Shown: positions 8,209 through 17,223, counted from the first letter of the stretch. The stretch is 64,000 nucleotides of DNA from an uncultured Muribaculaceae bacterium (GCA_944321865.1 CALUMZ010000099.1:61896-125895); one strand, 5' to 3'. Translations and numbers: made by a program. The notes: generated by a model from the letters alone, not told the origin.

Positions 8209-8242
8209 CGGTATTAACATAGGGATTAAAGTTATTTGCCGG

Positions 8243-8605
8243 TTAATTGTTGGCAACTTTTTTATTTATTTCTTTTTGCTCGGGAGTGAGCATTGTGTTC
8301 ATCTCTTCTACGATTTTTTCAAGACTGGCGATGAATTCTTTCCATAAAGAAGCATAATAAGTTTTGAAATATTTTTTTCTTGCTTCCCGATAAGTTTTAA
8401 CATCGGCAAAATCGGCAACCTTTTTGTCAAATTTTGTAGATACTTTATCTATGGTGTCAATTTGAAGAAGCGCGATTTGGCAAACAATATTTTCAATTTT
8501 ATCCTCATCAAGATCTTCAAAAGTCATTTTTGCCAATAAGCATTCGCCTGCTACATCGCCGCAAGCATATCTGATGGATTCTTTAAGAGAGCGTTTACTT
8601 GTCAT
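8243..8605 (-). CDS. Conserved hypothetical protein, 120 residues, helical
   Basis: I do not recognise a named domain. The protein is highly charged and predicted to be all helical (SLKESIRYACGDVAGECLLA, then KKVADFADVKTYREARKKYF). It has no signal peptide or membrane segment. Regular codon use and a clean ATG with a terminator behind it support a real gene. The repair gene upstream on the same strand ends 78 bases before this ATG. The function is unknown. Confidence 0.75.
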   Translation of the reverse strand: MTSKRSLKESIRYACGDVAGECLLAKMTFEDLDEDKIENIVCQIALLQIDTIDKVSTKFDKKVADFADVKTYREARKKYFKTYYASLWKEFIASLEKIVEEMNTMLTPEQKEINKKVANN

Positions 8606-8683
8606 AATAATTTATTTATGTGATTTATTGTGCTAAGATAATAAATAGATGCCTAATAACAAATATGTGGTATGGAAAAATAT

Positions 8684-9250
8684 TTAAAATCGTGATTCGT
8701 TAGTTTGAGCCCATTCTATTTCATCAAGGATATTAGTGCAAAGAAGTTTAGTGAGTTGACAATTTTTGCTAAGTTCAAGTTTCGCCTGTTCTTGTAAAGT
8801 ATTGTAATTGCGTATATAACCGGAACATAGTAAGTTCATGGCAATGCGAAAGGCTGTATATCGCAGTAAATCGTTTGCCGACAGTGAATATTCTTGAAAC
8901 AATGTCTCGGCGTATGGTAATTTTTTCAGTAACTTATGGCACAGGTTGTCTGATACTTCTGTATTTTCAACACTGTCTATCCATGAGTGGGCTTCTTCAA
9001 TGGACATATCTTCACTGGGGAAAATCATTGGTGCAATCAATCGGCTTTCCCTGCTATCAGAATTAAACCATAATTGACGGGCAATATTGGCATTTTGCCC
9101 GGTTGCATTTGCTATTTCTACCAATTGGGGGATATTTAATCCAAATATAACTTTGTGGCGATCGCCTGCGTTTCGCAACCGGTCGGTAATTACGCCGTTG
9201 CGATAGGCGAAAAATGATTTTTTTATGTTCTTAATAATATCTTGTTCCAT
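8684..9250 (-). CDS. DNA alkylation repair protein, AlkD-like
   Basis: 188 residues of HEAT-like helices. FGLNIPQLVEIANA near the N-terminus, ARQLWFNSDSRESRLIAPMI and SDNLCHKLLKKLPYA resemble the AlkC/AlkD DNA glycosylase fold, which removes positively charged alkylated bases without base flipping. At 188 residues it is shorter than AlkD of Bacillus (about 230), as is common in Bacteroidetes members, and the catalytic Trp/Asp could not be placed with certainty. Its promoter is interlocked with that of menA; the predicted mRNA start is only a few bases before the ATG. Confidence 0.72.
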   Translation of the reverse strand: MEQDIIKNIKKSFFAYRNGVITDRLRNAGDRHKVIFGLNIPQLVEIANATGQNANIARQLWFNSDSRESRLIAPMIFPSEDMSIEEAHSWIDSVENTEVSDNLCHKLLKKLPYAETLFQEYSLSANDLLRYTAFRIAMNLLCSGYIRNYNTLQEQAKLELSKNCQLTKLLCTNILDEIEWAQTNESRF

Positions 9251-9257
9251 ATAGGAG

Positions 9258-9289
9258 CAAATATAAATAGAATTTGACTAATGGGCAAA
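9258..9289 (-). promoter_or_regulatory. Minus-strand promoter for the AlkD-like gene
   Basis: On the minus strand TTTG (9289-9286) and TATATTTG (9265-9258) are 20 bases apart, an ideal Bacteroidetes sigma pair. The expected start of transcription is at about 9251-9255, next to the ATG at 9250, giving a leaderless or nearly leaderless mRNA. It overlaps the plus-strand menA promoter. Confidence 0.7.
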
Positions 9290-9304
9290 TTTGCTTTAAT
9301 TTTG
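9273..9304 (+). promoter_or_regulatory. Plus-strand promoter for menA
   Basis: TTTG (9273-9276) and TAATTTTG (9297-9304) are 20 bases apart. The predicted mRNA start at about 9307-9311 lies at or after ATG 9306, so ATG 9330 is the more likely initiation codon of menA. Its boxes alternate with those of the opposite promoter. Confidence 0.7.
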
Positions 9305-9329
9305 CATGAATACAGAAAAAATAGAATTG

Positions 9330-10208
9330 ATGAAAAAAATAAAAATCTGGATAGAATGTGCCCGGTTACGCACGTTGCCTGTATCGGTAGCCGGGGTAGT
9401 CATGGCTTGTGGATTGGCTGTACGCGAGGGGGAGTTTTCATTAATACCTGCGATATTATGCTTTATATTTGCGGTAATGGCGCAAATTGTTTCAAATTTT
9501 GCCAATGAATATTATGATTTTAAACGAGGCGCAGATAAAAAAGGCAGAGTAGGCCCTCGCAGGGGCGTTACAGAAGGAGATATAAAACCACAAACGCTAA
9601 AAAAGGTTACATTTGCCACTTTATGTATAGCATGTTCTATCGGCTGCTGTTTAATCCCATTTGGTGGGTGGTGGTTGTTGGCTGTTGGGGCATTTATTGC
9701 AATTTTTGCATTGGCTTATAGTGCCGGGCCATATCCGTTGTCGTATCATGGTCTTGGTGATTTAGCGGTATTATTGTTTTTTGGTATTATACCGGTAAAT
9801 TTGACTTATTATGTGCAATCGGGAATATTATTTGATGTTAATGTATTTTTGGCATCGGTGTCAATAGGATTAATGGGAGTAAACGTACTGATTGTTAACA
9901 ATTATAGAGATATGGAGGATGATAAAGAGGCCGGGAAAAGAACCTCGGTTGTCATAGTTGGGAGAAAAGTGGCATCGATTATATATTTGCTTAATGGGTG
10001 TGTAGCTATTATTTTGATGTTGCCTATGTGGGTTTCGGTTAATTATATTATATATCTGATACCTGTATTATACTTATTGCTCCATGTTGTGATTTGGCGA
10101 AAATTGGTTACGAATAGCGGAGCTGCCTTAAATCCTTTGTTGGGCGCAACATCAATAAACATGTTAATGTTTTCAATATTGATTACATTGTATTGGAGCA
10201 TAGGATAA
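9330..10208 (+). CDS. menA: 1,4-dihydroxy-2-naphthoate polyprenyltransferase
   Basis: About 292 residues from ATG 9330 (300 from ATG 9306). UbiA-superfamily membrane prenyltransferase with both Asp-rich motifs: NFANEYYDFKRGAD near residue 57 and NNYRDMEDDKEAGKRT near residue 190. About eight membrane helices. RLRTLPVSVAGVVMACGLA at the N-terminus is typical of MenA. It attaches the polyprenyl chain to dihydroxynaphthoate in menaquinone synthesis, the quinone used for fumarate respiration in Bacteroidales. No other men genes are nearby. Confidence 0.94.
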   Translation: MKKIKIWIECARLRTLPVSVAGVVMACGLAVREGEFSLIPAILCFIFAVMAQIVSNFANEYYDFKRGADKKGRVGPRRGVTEGDIKPQTLKKVTFATLCIACSIGCCLIPFGGWWLLAVGAFIAIFALAYSAGPYPLSYHGLGDLAVLLFFGIIPVNLTYYVQSGILFDVNVFLASVSIGLMGVNVLIVNNYRDMEDDKEAGKRTSVVIVGRKVASIIYLLNGCVAIILMLPMWVSVNYIIYLIPVLYLLLHVVIWRKLVTNSGAALNPLLGATSINMLMFSILITLYWSIG

Positions 10209-10211
10209 CAG

Positions 10212-10265
10212 GAACTGGTTAATATTGAATTATATGGGTTTATTATATTCAAAATTAACCGGTTC
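10212..10265. terminator. Shared terminator between menA and the M16 protease gene
   Basis: GAACTGGTTAATATTGAA pairs with TTCAAAATTAACCGGTTC with two mismatches around an 18-base loop. The two flanking genes converge here, with their stops 3 and 20 bases away, so it probably works in both directions. Confidence 0.7.
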
Positions 10266-10284
10266 TTATGAATCGCAATATTTG

Positions 10285-13104
10285 TCAATCGGCTGTAATT
10301 CCGGTCATTACAACTGTAGTGATGTTATTGTCGATATTAAGTGTTTTTAAAAATGAATTAAATTCTTCGAGAGTTAAAGATTGGAGCATATCTTTGAATT
10401 CTGAATAACTGTCATTCCCTGTGGCAATGTCATTGATAACACTAATCCAATATGCATTTGTGTGCAAGCTGTTTTCATATTGTTTTATTGTTACTTCTTT
10501 TACTCTTAGGAATTCATTTTTATCGGCACCATCCTTTAAAATATCACATAATTTGCGGTTCGATATATTAATGAGGCTATCACATTGTTGGGCATTTGCT
10601 GAGAATTGGTATGCAATTGCCCATTCGTCATTGTATTGAGATATATAAGCATCGACATTGGCTCCAGATATTCCTCCTGCTTCTCGTAAAGAAGGAATAT
10701 ATTTAATTGCCATGATTTCACGCAAGAAACCAAATATCATATCATTGTATACCGAATACTTCATATTTCCCGAATAGCAGGCATATACATTCGTTTTCGG
10801 GGAAACCATGGGGTGGGTAAAATAATTGGAAATTATTCCATTGGAGCATTCAAGCGTAAATGATGCTTTTTCGCGAATGCCGTTATCGGGCAAAGAGGCG
10901 ATATATTTCGTAACCAATGGCCTGATACTGTCGATGTTAAAACTACCTACGATAGAGAAAGTAAAGTCTCCGGCATTGGATACACGTTGCTTATATAAAG
11001 ACAGGCATTTGTCGTAGTTGATTGAATCTATATCGGCAGTAGTAAAACTGCGGATTAATGGATTATGGTTGTATAAAGTGGAATAAACAGAATCTCTAAA
11101 TATGTATGAAGGATTATTTTCATACAGTGCAATTTGTGATTTTAAACGACTTTTTAATGCTTCGAATGATTGGGTGTCTTTGTTGACATTAGTAAACATG
11201 AGGTAATTAAGTTGTAATAATGTTTCAAAATCATTCGTTGCACAGCTTCCCAATATGTTTTCTGTTGTAGATTCGAGAGAAAATGATATTCCTAAATATT
11301 TGCCTGCTAAATGTTTATTAAGATCGGATTTGGAAAAGTCTCCTAAAGCACTGATTCCAACTATGTCTGACATTAATTTTATTTCAGGACATGATTTTCC
11401 GTTGTATGCCCACGTCCCTCCATTACTAATGGCACTTAAACATATTTCATCGTTTTTGAAATTTGTTGGTTTTAAATATACAGTTGCCCCATTTGACAAT
11501 TTCCATACGGTCGCATCGATATTATTGTTATAACTCTCATTAATTATTTCTCCTTCAGGTTCAAGTGTAGATATTAATGGTTGATTTATAATGTTGTCGA
11601 TATATGCAGAAACATCGTTGGAGAGTATCTCTCTGAATGCTAACGTTATATCTTCTTTTGTCGGATAGGAAATATTGTCTTTTTCTTGTCCGGAAATGAT
11701 AAGGCTTACATTATCCTCGGATATTACATTTTTTATGAATTCAGAAACTTCGGTTATGGTGATTGTGGATAGTATTTGCATGGCTTCTTTTGTTTCTATT
11801 TCTATACCGGGTAAATAGCCTCCTCGGGTAAAGAAATTAATTATAGATTGAGCTAAATCTAAATTTTTCTGACTATTCCGTTTGGCATATTTGTTTTCGA
11901 CAGAGGCTTTTACACTGGCTTTTGCCCGGTTGAATTCACTCGGTGTAAACCCGTGTAAATTAACTCGTTGAGCCTCGGTTAATAGCACTTTGAATGCTTC
12001 AAATGCGTACCCTTCTTTTGTCATGGCTATTAGTGAGTATGCGTCTTTTGTGGCAGAAATAAAGAAAGGACCGTCTTGGCCTATGGCATATATGAATGGA
12101 GCATCTTTCTTCTGAGCTATCTCGTTAAAACGGGCATATAGCATAGAGGTGCATAGCATGTTGATTATGTCCCGACGTAAATGGTCCCGAGTGTTTTTTT
12201 CTTTTAATGGTATGGCCGGGTGTTGGAAATATAGGTATATAAGTTCCATCGAAGCCTCAGGGTCGGTATATAAGGTATAATCAATGCCTTTGTGGTCAGG
12301 GACGGTGAAGTATTCACGCGTAGGGGCATTGGTGGGTGCTTTTATTTTAGTGAAAAGATTAATTACTTTCTTTTCCATTTCTGCCACATTAAAATCGCCA
12401 ACTAAAATTATTCCTTGCTGGTCGGGGCGATACCACCTGTGATAATATTTGCGTAACTCGTCAGGTTCAAAATGCATGATAACATCCATAGAGCCTAAAG
12501 GTAGGCGATTTGCATATTTGCTGCCACGGAATATTTCTGGCAATACAGCCTCATGCATGCGCTGGGTCGCATCGTTACGGGTGCGCCATTCCTCTTGAAT
12601 GGCACTTCGTTCTTTTTCAATTTCATCATCGAGCAACGATATACCACAAGCCCAATCATATAGTATGAGCAATGTCGAGTCAAGTAATGTCTCGCGTTCC
12701 GTGGGAACATTTGATATTCGGTATACAGTTTCGTCAAACCCGGTGTATGTATTAATGTCACTACCAAATCTCAGCCCGTTGTTTTGGAGATATTCAAGCA
12801 TTGTTTTTCGAGGGAAGTGGGCTGTTCCATTGAATGCCATGCGTTCAAGAAAGTGTGCCAACCCTCGTTGATTATCTTCTTCGAGAATGGAACCTACTTT
12901 TTGTGCAATATGGAACTCTGCGCGATTTTTAGGCCCTTCATTGTGCATGATGAAGTAGCTTAATCCATTGTGCAGGATGCCATGTCTTATGGCAGTATCT
13001 AAAGGAAGCTGCTGTTCAAGAGTAGTCGGTGATGCACAAACGTCGGATAATGAAATCCAAAGGAATATCGGCAAAATTATAAAATAGTATTTTATGTCGG
13101 ACAT
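10285..13104 (-). CDS. M16-family (pitrilysin) zinc protease with altered active site
   Basis: 939 residues: a hydrophobic signal segment (residues 5-24, ending VCAS), an N-terminal M16 domain and the usual repeated M16 domains. It should be periplasmic. The zinc motif expected as HFLEH reads H84-F-L-E87-R88 in the otherwise perfect block GLAHFLERMAFNGTAHFP, so the second zinc-binding histidine is arginine (codon CGC, one base from CAC). The downstream glutamates that could be the third ligand are present (EIEKER, residues 161-166). As read, the enzyme should bind zinc poorly or not at all. The rest of the gene is intact with no frameshift, so it is either recently inactivated or kept for a non-catalytic role. 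Confidence 0.9.
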   Translation of the reverse strand: MSDIKYYFIILPIFLWISLSDVCASPTTLEQQLPLDTAIRHGILHNGLSYFIMHNEGPKNRAEFHIAQKVGSILEEDNQRGLAHFLERMAFNGTAHFPRKTMLEYLQNNGLRFGSDINTYTGFDETVYRISNVPTERETLLDSTLLILYDWACGISLLDDEIEKERSAIQEEWRTRNDATQRMHEAVLPEIFRGSKYANRLPLGSMDVIMHFEPDELRKYYHRWYRPDQQGIILVGDFNVAEMEKKVINLFTKIKAPTNAPTREYFTVPDHKGIDYTLYTDPEASMELIYLYFQHPAIPLKEKNTRDHLRRDIINMLCTSMLYARFNEIAQKKDAPFIYAIGQDGPFFISATKDAYSLIAMTKEGYAFEAFKVLLTEAQRVNLHGFTPSEFNRAKASVKASVENKYAKRNSQKNLDLAQSIINFFTRGGYLPGIEIETKEAMQILSTITITEVSEFIKNVISEDNVSLIISGQEKDNISYPTKEDITLAFREILSNDVSAYIDNIINQPLISTLEPEGEIINESYNNNIDATVWKLSNGATVYLKPTNFKNDEICLSAISNGGTWAYNGKSCPEIKLMSDIVGISALGDFSKSDLNKHLAGKYLGISFSLESTTENILGSCATNDFETLLQLNYLMFTNVNKDTQSFEALKSRLKSQIALYENNPSYIFRDSVYSTLYNHNPLIRSFTTADIDSINYDKCLSLYKQRVSNAGDFTFSIVGSFNIDSIRPLVTKYIASLPDNGIREKASFTLECSNGIISNYFTHPMVSPKTNVYACYSGNMKYSVYNDMIFGFLREIMAIKYIPSLREAGGISGANVDAYISQYNDEWAIAYQFSANAQQCDSLINISNRKLCDILKDGADKNEFLRVKEVTIKQYENSLHTNAYWISVINDIATGNDSYSEFKDMLQSLTLEEFNSFLKTLNIDNNITTVVMTGITAD

Positions 13105-13125
13105 AGAGTGGAAATATATTATAGA

Positions 13126-13659
13126 TTAGGCTAAGATTCCGTTCATCATTGCATATACACACAGCCCCGACACACTTTTTATTCCTAATTTGGCTGTAAT
13201 GTTTTTTCGGTGGGATAGTACGGTGTTAATGCTGATGCTTAAGTTGTCGGCTATTTCTTTATTGGTAAATCCTTGCGCTACAAGCCTAAGGACTTCGATT
13301 TCTCTTGCCGACAATTCCATCTGCGGCATATTGGTTTGGCTTAACTTTTTTAATATGGCAGCAATTGTTTCTACGATTGTATTTTCATTGTCATAGCAAT
13401 TAATATGCTGCCATGAAATATAGCTGTCGTTGTCGATATTTGTGATTATGACAGTTCTGTTTTTTCGAGGAATAAGCAGGTCAAGAAATGCCATGCAGTT
13501 GTATTCATCTGCAAAAATGATGTCGCACTCGGCAATTTCGTTGACAATTGCTGAATGTATAATGCGAGCATCGATACCAAAAGATGATTTTAAAATTTGT
13601 TTTATACCCGATGCCCGTAGTGTATCTTGTACTATTATTATTGCTGATAAGTCAAACAT
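13126..13659 (-). CDS. LuxR/NarL-type regulator with a divergent receiver domain
   Basis: 177 residues. The C-terminal LuxR helix-turn-helix is clear (ELSAREIEVLRLVAQGFTNK, then EIADNLSISINTVLSHRKNI, residues about 114-160). The N-terminal 105 residues have a receiver-like alternation (AIIIVQDTLRASGIKQIL; CDIIFADE), but the canonical acidic pocket and conserved Thr/Lys are not obvious, so classical phosphorylation is doubtful. The start overlaps the stop of the upstream RIC-like gene by 8 bases, implying translational coupling and a joint function. It ends 21 bases before the M16 gene. Confidence 0.85.
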   Translation of the reverse strand: MFDLSAIIIVQDTLRASGIKQILKSSFGIDARIIHSAIVNEIAECDIIFADEYNCMAFLDLLIPRKNRTVIITNIDNDSYISWQHINCYDNENTIVETIAAILKKLSQTNMPQMELSAREIEVLRLVAQGFTNKEIADNLSISINTVLSHRKNITAKLGIKSVSGLCVYAMMNGILA

Positions 13660-14359
13660 TGTCCTGATTGGGCTTTAATAAGTATTGGTAAATTGGCATC
13701 AATATCTTATTACGGATTCTGTTATTTTGGCAGATGTCTTTTTTTAGATTAATAATGGCAAAAAGTACAGCAAGGCATAGATTAGTATCGTAGTTCCCTG
13801 ACAAGTGAATGACAAACATGTTCACGAGGTCGTTGATTTTGTCTTCTATTGCATTATCGACCGAGATTGAGCGTAAGGCTTCATCGGACGGTTCGTTGGT
13901 GTCTATAAAGTTGCTGTTAAGTGAAATTATTTTTGTGAATAATTCATTGGAATCAGTCTTAATGCGATTGATTAATTCTGATTTAACTTCGAGAAAGAAT
14001 TTATATAATAATTCAAGATTGGTATTATTGTCGGTACTTCGTTTTATTAGAAGATTAAAATGGCTTTCAATATTAGGTATTATAAAATGCAAATAATAAT
14101 TGTTGGTGCAATTGAGGTAATCGATTATTGTTTTTGCATCAAAATTTTTAAATAGTTTTTCCGGGAAATATTCTTCATTCGAGAATGTGTTCAATATGAT
14201 AAGAAAAAAATCGGTGTTTAATTTTTTTTCATTGCACATTTGTCTGATGGTCTTATCTCCAACACCAAGGAAAATATTGAACCGATTAAGTACTGTTACA
14301 ATCGATGGGTCTTCTAATATTACATCAGATAGCTTTTTGTCTTTGTCAATCAGGACCAT
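13652..14359 (-). CDS. RIC/ScdA-like protein (DUF542 plus degenerate hemerythrin-like region)
   Basis: 235 residues. Residues 9-58 resemble the ScdA/YtfE N-terminal domain (LSDVILEDPSIVTVLNRFNI, then GVGDKTIRQMCNEKKL), but the Cys-Cys pair of true iron-cluster repair proteins is replaced by LG. The rest looks like the hemerythrin-type helical domain. H91, H100 and H185 remain, while positions where ligands are normal in relatives read N or R (for example INRIKTDSNELF and NNRIRNKI). It therefore probably does not bind a standard di-iron centre. It is coupled to the LuxR gene and may act as its sensing or partner protein; that is inference. Confidence 0.62.
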   Translation of the reverse strand: MVLIDKDKKLSDVILEDPSIVTVLNRFNIFLGVGDKTIRQMCNEKKLNTDFFLIILNTFSNEEYFPEKLFKNFDAKTIIDYLNCTNNYYLHFIIPNIESHFNLLIKRSTDNNTNLELLYKFFLEVKSELINRIKTDSNELFTKIISLNSNFIDTNEPSDEALRSISVDNAIEDKINDLVNMFVIHLSGNYDTNLCLAVLFAIINLKKDICQNNRIRNKILMPIYQYLLKPNQDNV

Positions 14360-14360
14360 A

Positions 14361-14915
14361 TTAATATATATGAATTGAATAAGTAGGAGTGAAGATATAA
14401 TTCATTCTTATATCATGATTATCTGTCGGTAATATATCCAATATTTGAAAATCATAACCAATGCCAATTCGTAATGCTCTTGAATTGCCGAGTAACTTGT
14501 CGTAATACCCTTTGCCGCGCCCGAGCCTGTTCCCATTTGTGTCAAAAGCTACTGCGGGTACTATTATGATATCTAACATGCTTGGTGATATTTTGTCTTC
14601 GATATTGGTTGGCTCGCTTATCCCAAATGCACCGGACGTGATTTTGTCGGGGGCATATCGTATGATATCCAAATTCTTCCCATTAACCTTAGGAAGGTAT
14701 ATGTTTAAGTGCTTGCTCCATCGACAAAGTGCATTGTTAGTGGGAAACTCATCGGGGAGTGAGTTGTATAACAATAAATTATTGCAATTTTTAAATTGTG
14801 GTAGAGACTCCACTTTAGAAATTATATTGTTTTCTAAAGTGGAGCCTTCGGCAACAAGGGGTATTATATTCTTTTTTAACTCCCGTATTACATTTCTAAT
14901 TTCGTATTTCCCCAT
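14361..14915 (-). CDS. 5-formyltetrahydrofolate cyclo-ligase
   Basis: 184 residues. The family signature RLGRGKGYYDKLL (about 131-143) and the basic N-terminal RELKKN are present, along with the IIVPAVAFDTNGN strand before the signature. It converts 5-formyl-THF to 5,10-methenyl-THF with ATP, in cytoplasmic one-carbon metabolism. Its start overlaps the end of the S41 protease gene by 20 bases and its stop lies one base before the ATG region of the RIC-like gene, so the genes are in one tight operon. Confidence 0.92.
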   Translation of the reverse strand: MGKYEIRNVIRELKKNIIPLVAEGSTLENNIISKVESLPQFKNCNNLLLYNSLPDEFPTNNALCRWSKHLNIYLPKVNGKNLDIIRYAPDKITSGAFGISEPTNIEDKISPSMLDIIIVPAVAFDTNGNRLGRGKGYYDKLLGNSRALRIGIGYDFQILDILPTDNHDIRMNYIFTPTYSIHIY

Positions 14916-16542
14916 TATTTTTTATTTCTTCGGTGATTGGGAATTCTGCCAAATGTTTGTTAAATGCTTTTATTGCAGCGTCAATGTTATTATCATCTTC
15001 GTTAAAGATAGCATAGAATGCATTGTCGCCCAAAGCATACTGAGCTATCAGAGCCTTTAATTGGGAAGTCAACAGTTGCCGGGATATATTTATATAGTAC
15101 CACCTTGCCGGAACTCCGTTGCGCGAAGCATAGTATACGAAGTCGTTTAATAAGACATCATCATTGGGCAGGTGTGAGAGCAGGTCTTTGTAGTTGCTAA
15201 TCTTTGTAAATTCATTTCTGGATGTGTCAACATACCTGTAAGCATATCTTTGAAGAAGTCCCGCATTTGCGACTTTCATGTAGTATGATGTTATGCCCGA
15301 GGTGTCATTAGGGACAAATATGTCGGGGATGATGCCACCGCCGCCATAAACTTTTCGCCCATGTGCGGTGACAAATATTTGAGTTGTGTCTATGCGAATA
15401 CTGTCTTGGCTATATAGTTCGCCATGACTATAGCGGTCAAGAAGTTCTTGGTTATACTCATCTTCACCGTGCTTGTAATCTTTTTGTATGCAACGTCCCG
15501 AGGGTGTGTAGTATCGTGATATTGTCATTCTAATAGCACTACTGTCGGGAAGCGTAAATTGTCGTTGTACAAGGCCTTTACCAAAAGAACGTCGTCCGAT
15601 AATGAGACCTCGGTCGTTGTCTTGTATGGCGCCGGCGAAGATTTCACTTGCGCTTGCCGAGAGTTCATCTATCAGGACTACTATTTCGTCATTCTGAAAA
15701 GAGCCGTTGCCATCGCTCCATACCTCAGAATCATTGCGTTTTTCGCGTCCTTTTGTAAATACGATTAATTGATTCTGTGGTAAAAATTCATTAACCATCA
15801 GTATTGCCATTTCCATATATCCACCCGCATTTCCCCTAAGGTCGATTATGAATCTTTCTGCTCCGGTGCTTTTTAAAGAAATCAGAGCATTGAGAAATTC
15901 ATCGTAAGTTGTGCGTCCGAAACGGTTTACTTTAATGTATCCGGTTCCCTTTTCTACCATGTAAGCTGCGTCAACCGATTTTTGTGGGACATCACCTCTG
16001 ACTACATTGAAATTTAATAAATCAGTATTGCCATTTCTTTTTATCCCTAATTTGACGCTTGTATTTTTGGCACCCTTTAGATGCTTGTCACGTATATCGG
16101 TTTGATTGAGATTGGGACCCACGAAAGTTGAATCGTTTATTTTTATTATGCGGTCTCCTGCTAAAAGACCTGCTTTCTCAGAGGGACCTCCGGGTACGAT
16201 TTGTGTAACTCTTATTGTGTCATCGAATATGGCAAATGCAATTCCTATTCCACTGAAACTTCCTTCAAGTTCATCATTGACAGTGGTTAAGTCTTTTGCC
16301 GGTATGTATACTGTGTGGGGGTCAAGGTCGGTTAGGATTTTAGGTACGGCTTTTTCTACCAAATCGGGTATCGTTACGGTATCAACATAATCATCGGCAA
16401 TTAAATTAAATATTGTATTTAATTTTCGGTCATAATCAATAACATAAGGTTTCCCGGAAAATAAGTCCCCAAGCATCATTCCGCCAACAATAGCAAGCGA
16501 GATGGCAAGCGGTATCCATACGTAAGGGTCTTTATATTTCAT
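14896..16542 (-). CDS. S41-family C-terminal processing peptidase
   Basis: 548 residues. An N-terminal membrane anchor (WIPLAISLAIVGGMMLG, about 9-25) is followed by a PDZ domain (about 85-170; GGPSEKAGLLAGDRIIKIND) and an S41 serine-lysine protease domain. The nucleophile is in ELSASASEIFAGAI and the lysine in RRSFGKGLVQRQ. Proteases of this type trim or degrade proteins in the periplasm after binding their C-termini. It is longer than CtpA by an extra C-terminal region of about 130 residues, common in Bacteroidetes members. It is transcribed with dCMP deaminase (39-base gap) and the folate cyclo-ligase. Confidence 0.93.
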   Translation of the reverse strand: MKYKDPYVWIPLAISLAIVGGMMLGDLFSGKPYVIDYDRKLNTIFNLIADDYVDTVTIPDLVEKAVPKILTDLDPHTVYIPAKDLTTVNDELEGSFSGIGIAFAIFDDTIRVTQIVPGGPSEKAGLLAGDRIIKINDSTFVGPNLNQTDIRDKHLKGAKNTSVKLGIKRNGNTDLLNFNVVRGDVPQKSVDAAYMVEKGTGYIKVNRFGRTTYDEFLNALISLKSTGAERFIIDLRGNAGGYMEMAILMVNEFLPQNQLIVFTKGREKRNDSEVWSDGNGSFQNDEIVVLIDELSASASEIFAGAIQDNDRGLIIGRRSFGKGLVQRQFTLPDSSAIRMTISRYYTPSGRCIQKDYKHGEDEYNQELLDRYSHGELYSQDSIRIDTTQIFVTAHGRKVYGGGGIIPDIFVPNDTSGITSYYMKVANAGLLQRYAYRYVDTSRNEFTKISNYKDLLSHLPNDDVLLNDFVYYASRNGVPARWYYINISRQLLTSQLKALIAQYALGDNAFYAIFNEDDNNIDAAIKAFNKHLAEFPITEEIKNNGEIRN

Positions 16543-16581
16543 ATAAGCGTTGATATAAAATGTGTGTGTCGGTGTGTGTCG

Positions 16582-17022
16582 TTATTGTTCTATTGGCAAC
16601 TTTACGCATTCAATGCCTGCGCGTTTCAGCAGTTTTAGTCCATCGTCTATACGATAAGATTTAGCGTAAACGATGCGGCATATTCCTGCTTGAATTATAA
16701 GTTTCGCACATTCTATGCATGGCGCGTCGGTTATGTATAATGTGGCACCTTCACTGCTGTTATTGCTACGTGCAACTTTAGTTATTGCATTTGCTTCGGC
16801 GTGTAAGACATAAGGTTTAGTCAATCCGTTATCGTCTTCACATATATTCTCAAATCCGGATGGAGTCCCATTGAACCCATCTGAAATAATCATTTTATCT
16901 TTAACAATCAAGGCACCTACTTTGCGGCGAGTACAATAAGAATTCTCAGCCCATATACTTGCCATTCTTAGATACCTTTCATCCAACAAATGCTGTTTTT
17001 CAGATGCAATTTCGTTATTCAT
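16582..17022 (-). CDS. dCMP deaminase / ComEB-type cytidine deaminase family protein
   Basis: 146 residues. The zinc site of the deaminase fold is complete: HAEANAI (about 93-99) and ITDAPCIECAKLI (about 117-129). RRKVGALIVKDKMIISDGFN, with GTPSGFEN following, is typical of deoxycytidylate deaminase, which makes dUMP for thymidylate synthesis. It is cytoplasmic. It is the first gene of a minus-strand run leading into S41 protease and folate genes; a TAnnTTTG box lies about 50 bases upstream. Confidence 0.92.
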   Translation of the reverse strand: MNNEIASEKQHLLDERYLRMASIWAENSYCTRRKVGALIVKDKMIISDGFNGTPSGFENICEDDNGLTKPYVLHAEANAITKVARSNNSSEGATLYITDAPCIECAKLIIQAGICRIVYAKSYRIDDGLKLLKRAGIECVKLPIEQ

Positions 17023-17071
17023 ATTTGCTTGTATGCTGCAAAATAAATTTAGGATAAATAAGTTATGCTTG

Positions 17072-17079
17072 CAAATGTA
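17072..17079 (-). promoter_or_regulatory. TAnnTTTG box upstream of the dCMP deaminase gene
   Basis: TACATTTG on the minus strand lies 49 bases before the ATG at 17022. I could not find a matching TTTG box 19-21 bases further upstream, so this is a half-supported promoter. Confidence 0.4.
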
Positions 17080-17223
17080 CTAATTTTTAGCGGTATGAGG
17101 TTAATCTGAGAGGTACAAAAACAAACATCTCATAAAATTCTTTTGGAGAATGCAATTAGAAATGAATAGTTTTGAATGTGATAATATACAGATTGATATA
17201 ATGATGATATATAGCCTTAACAG

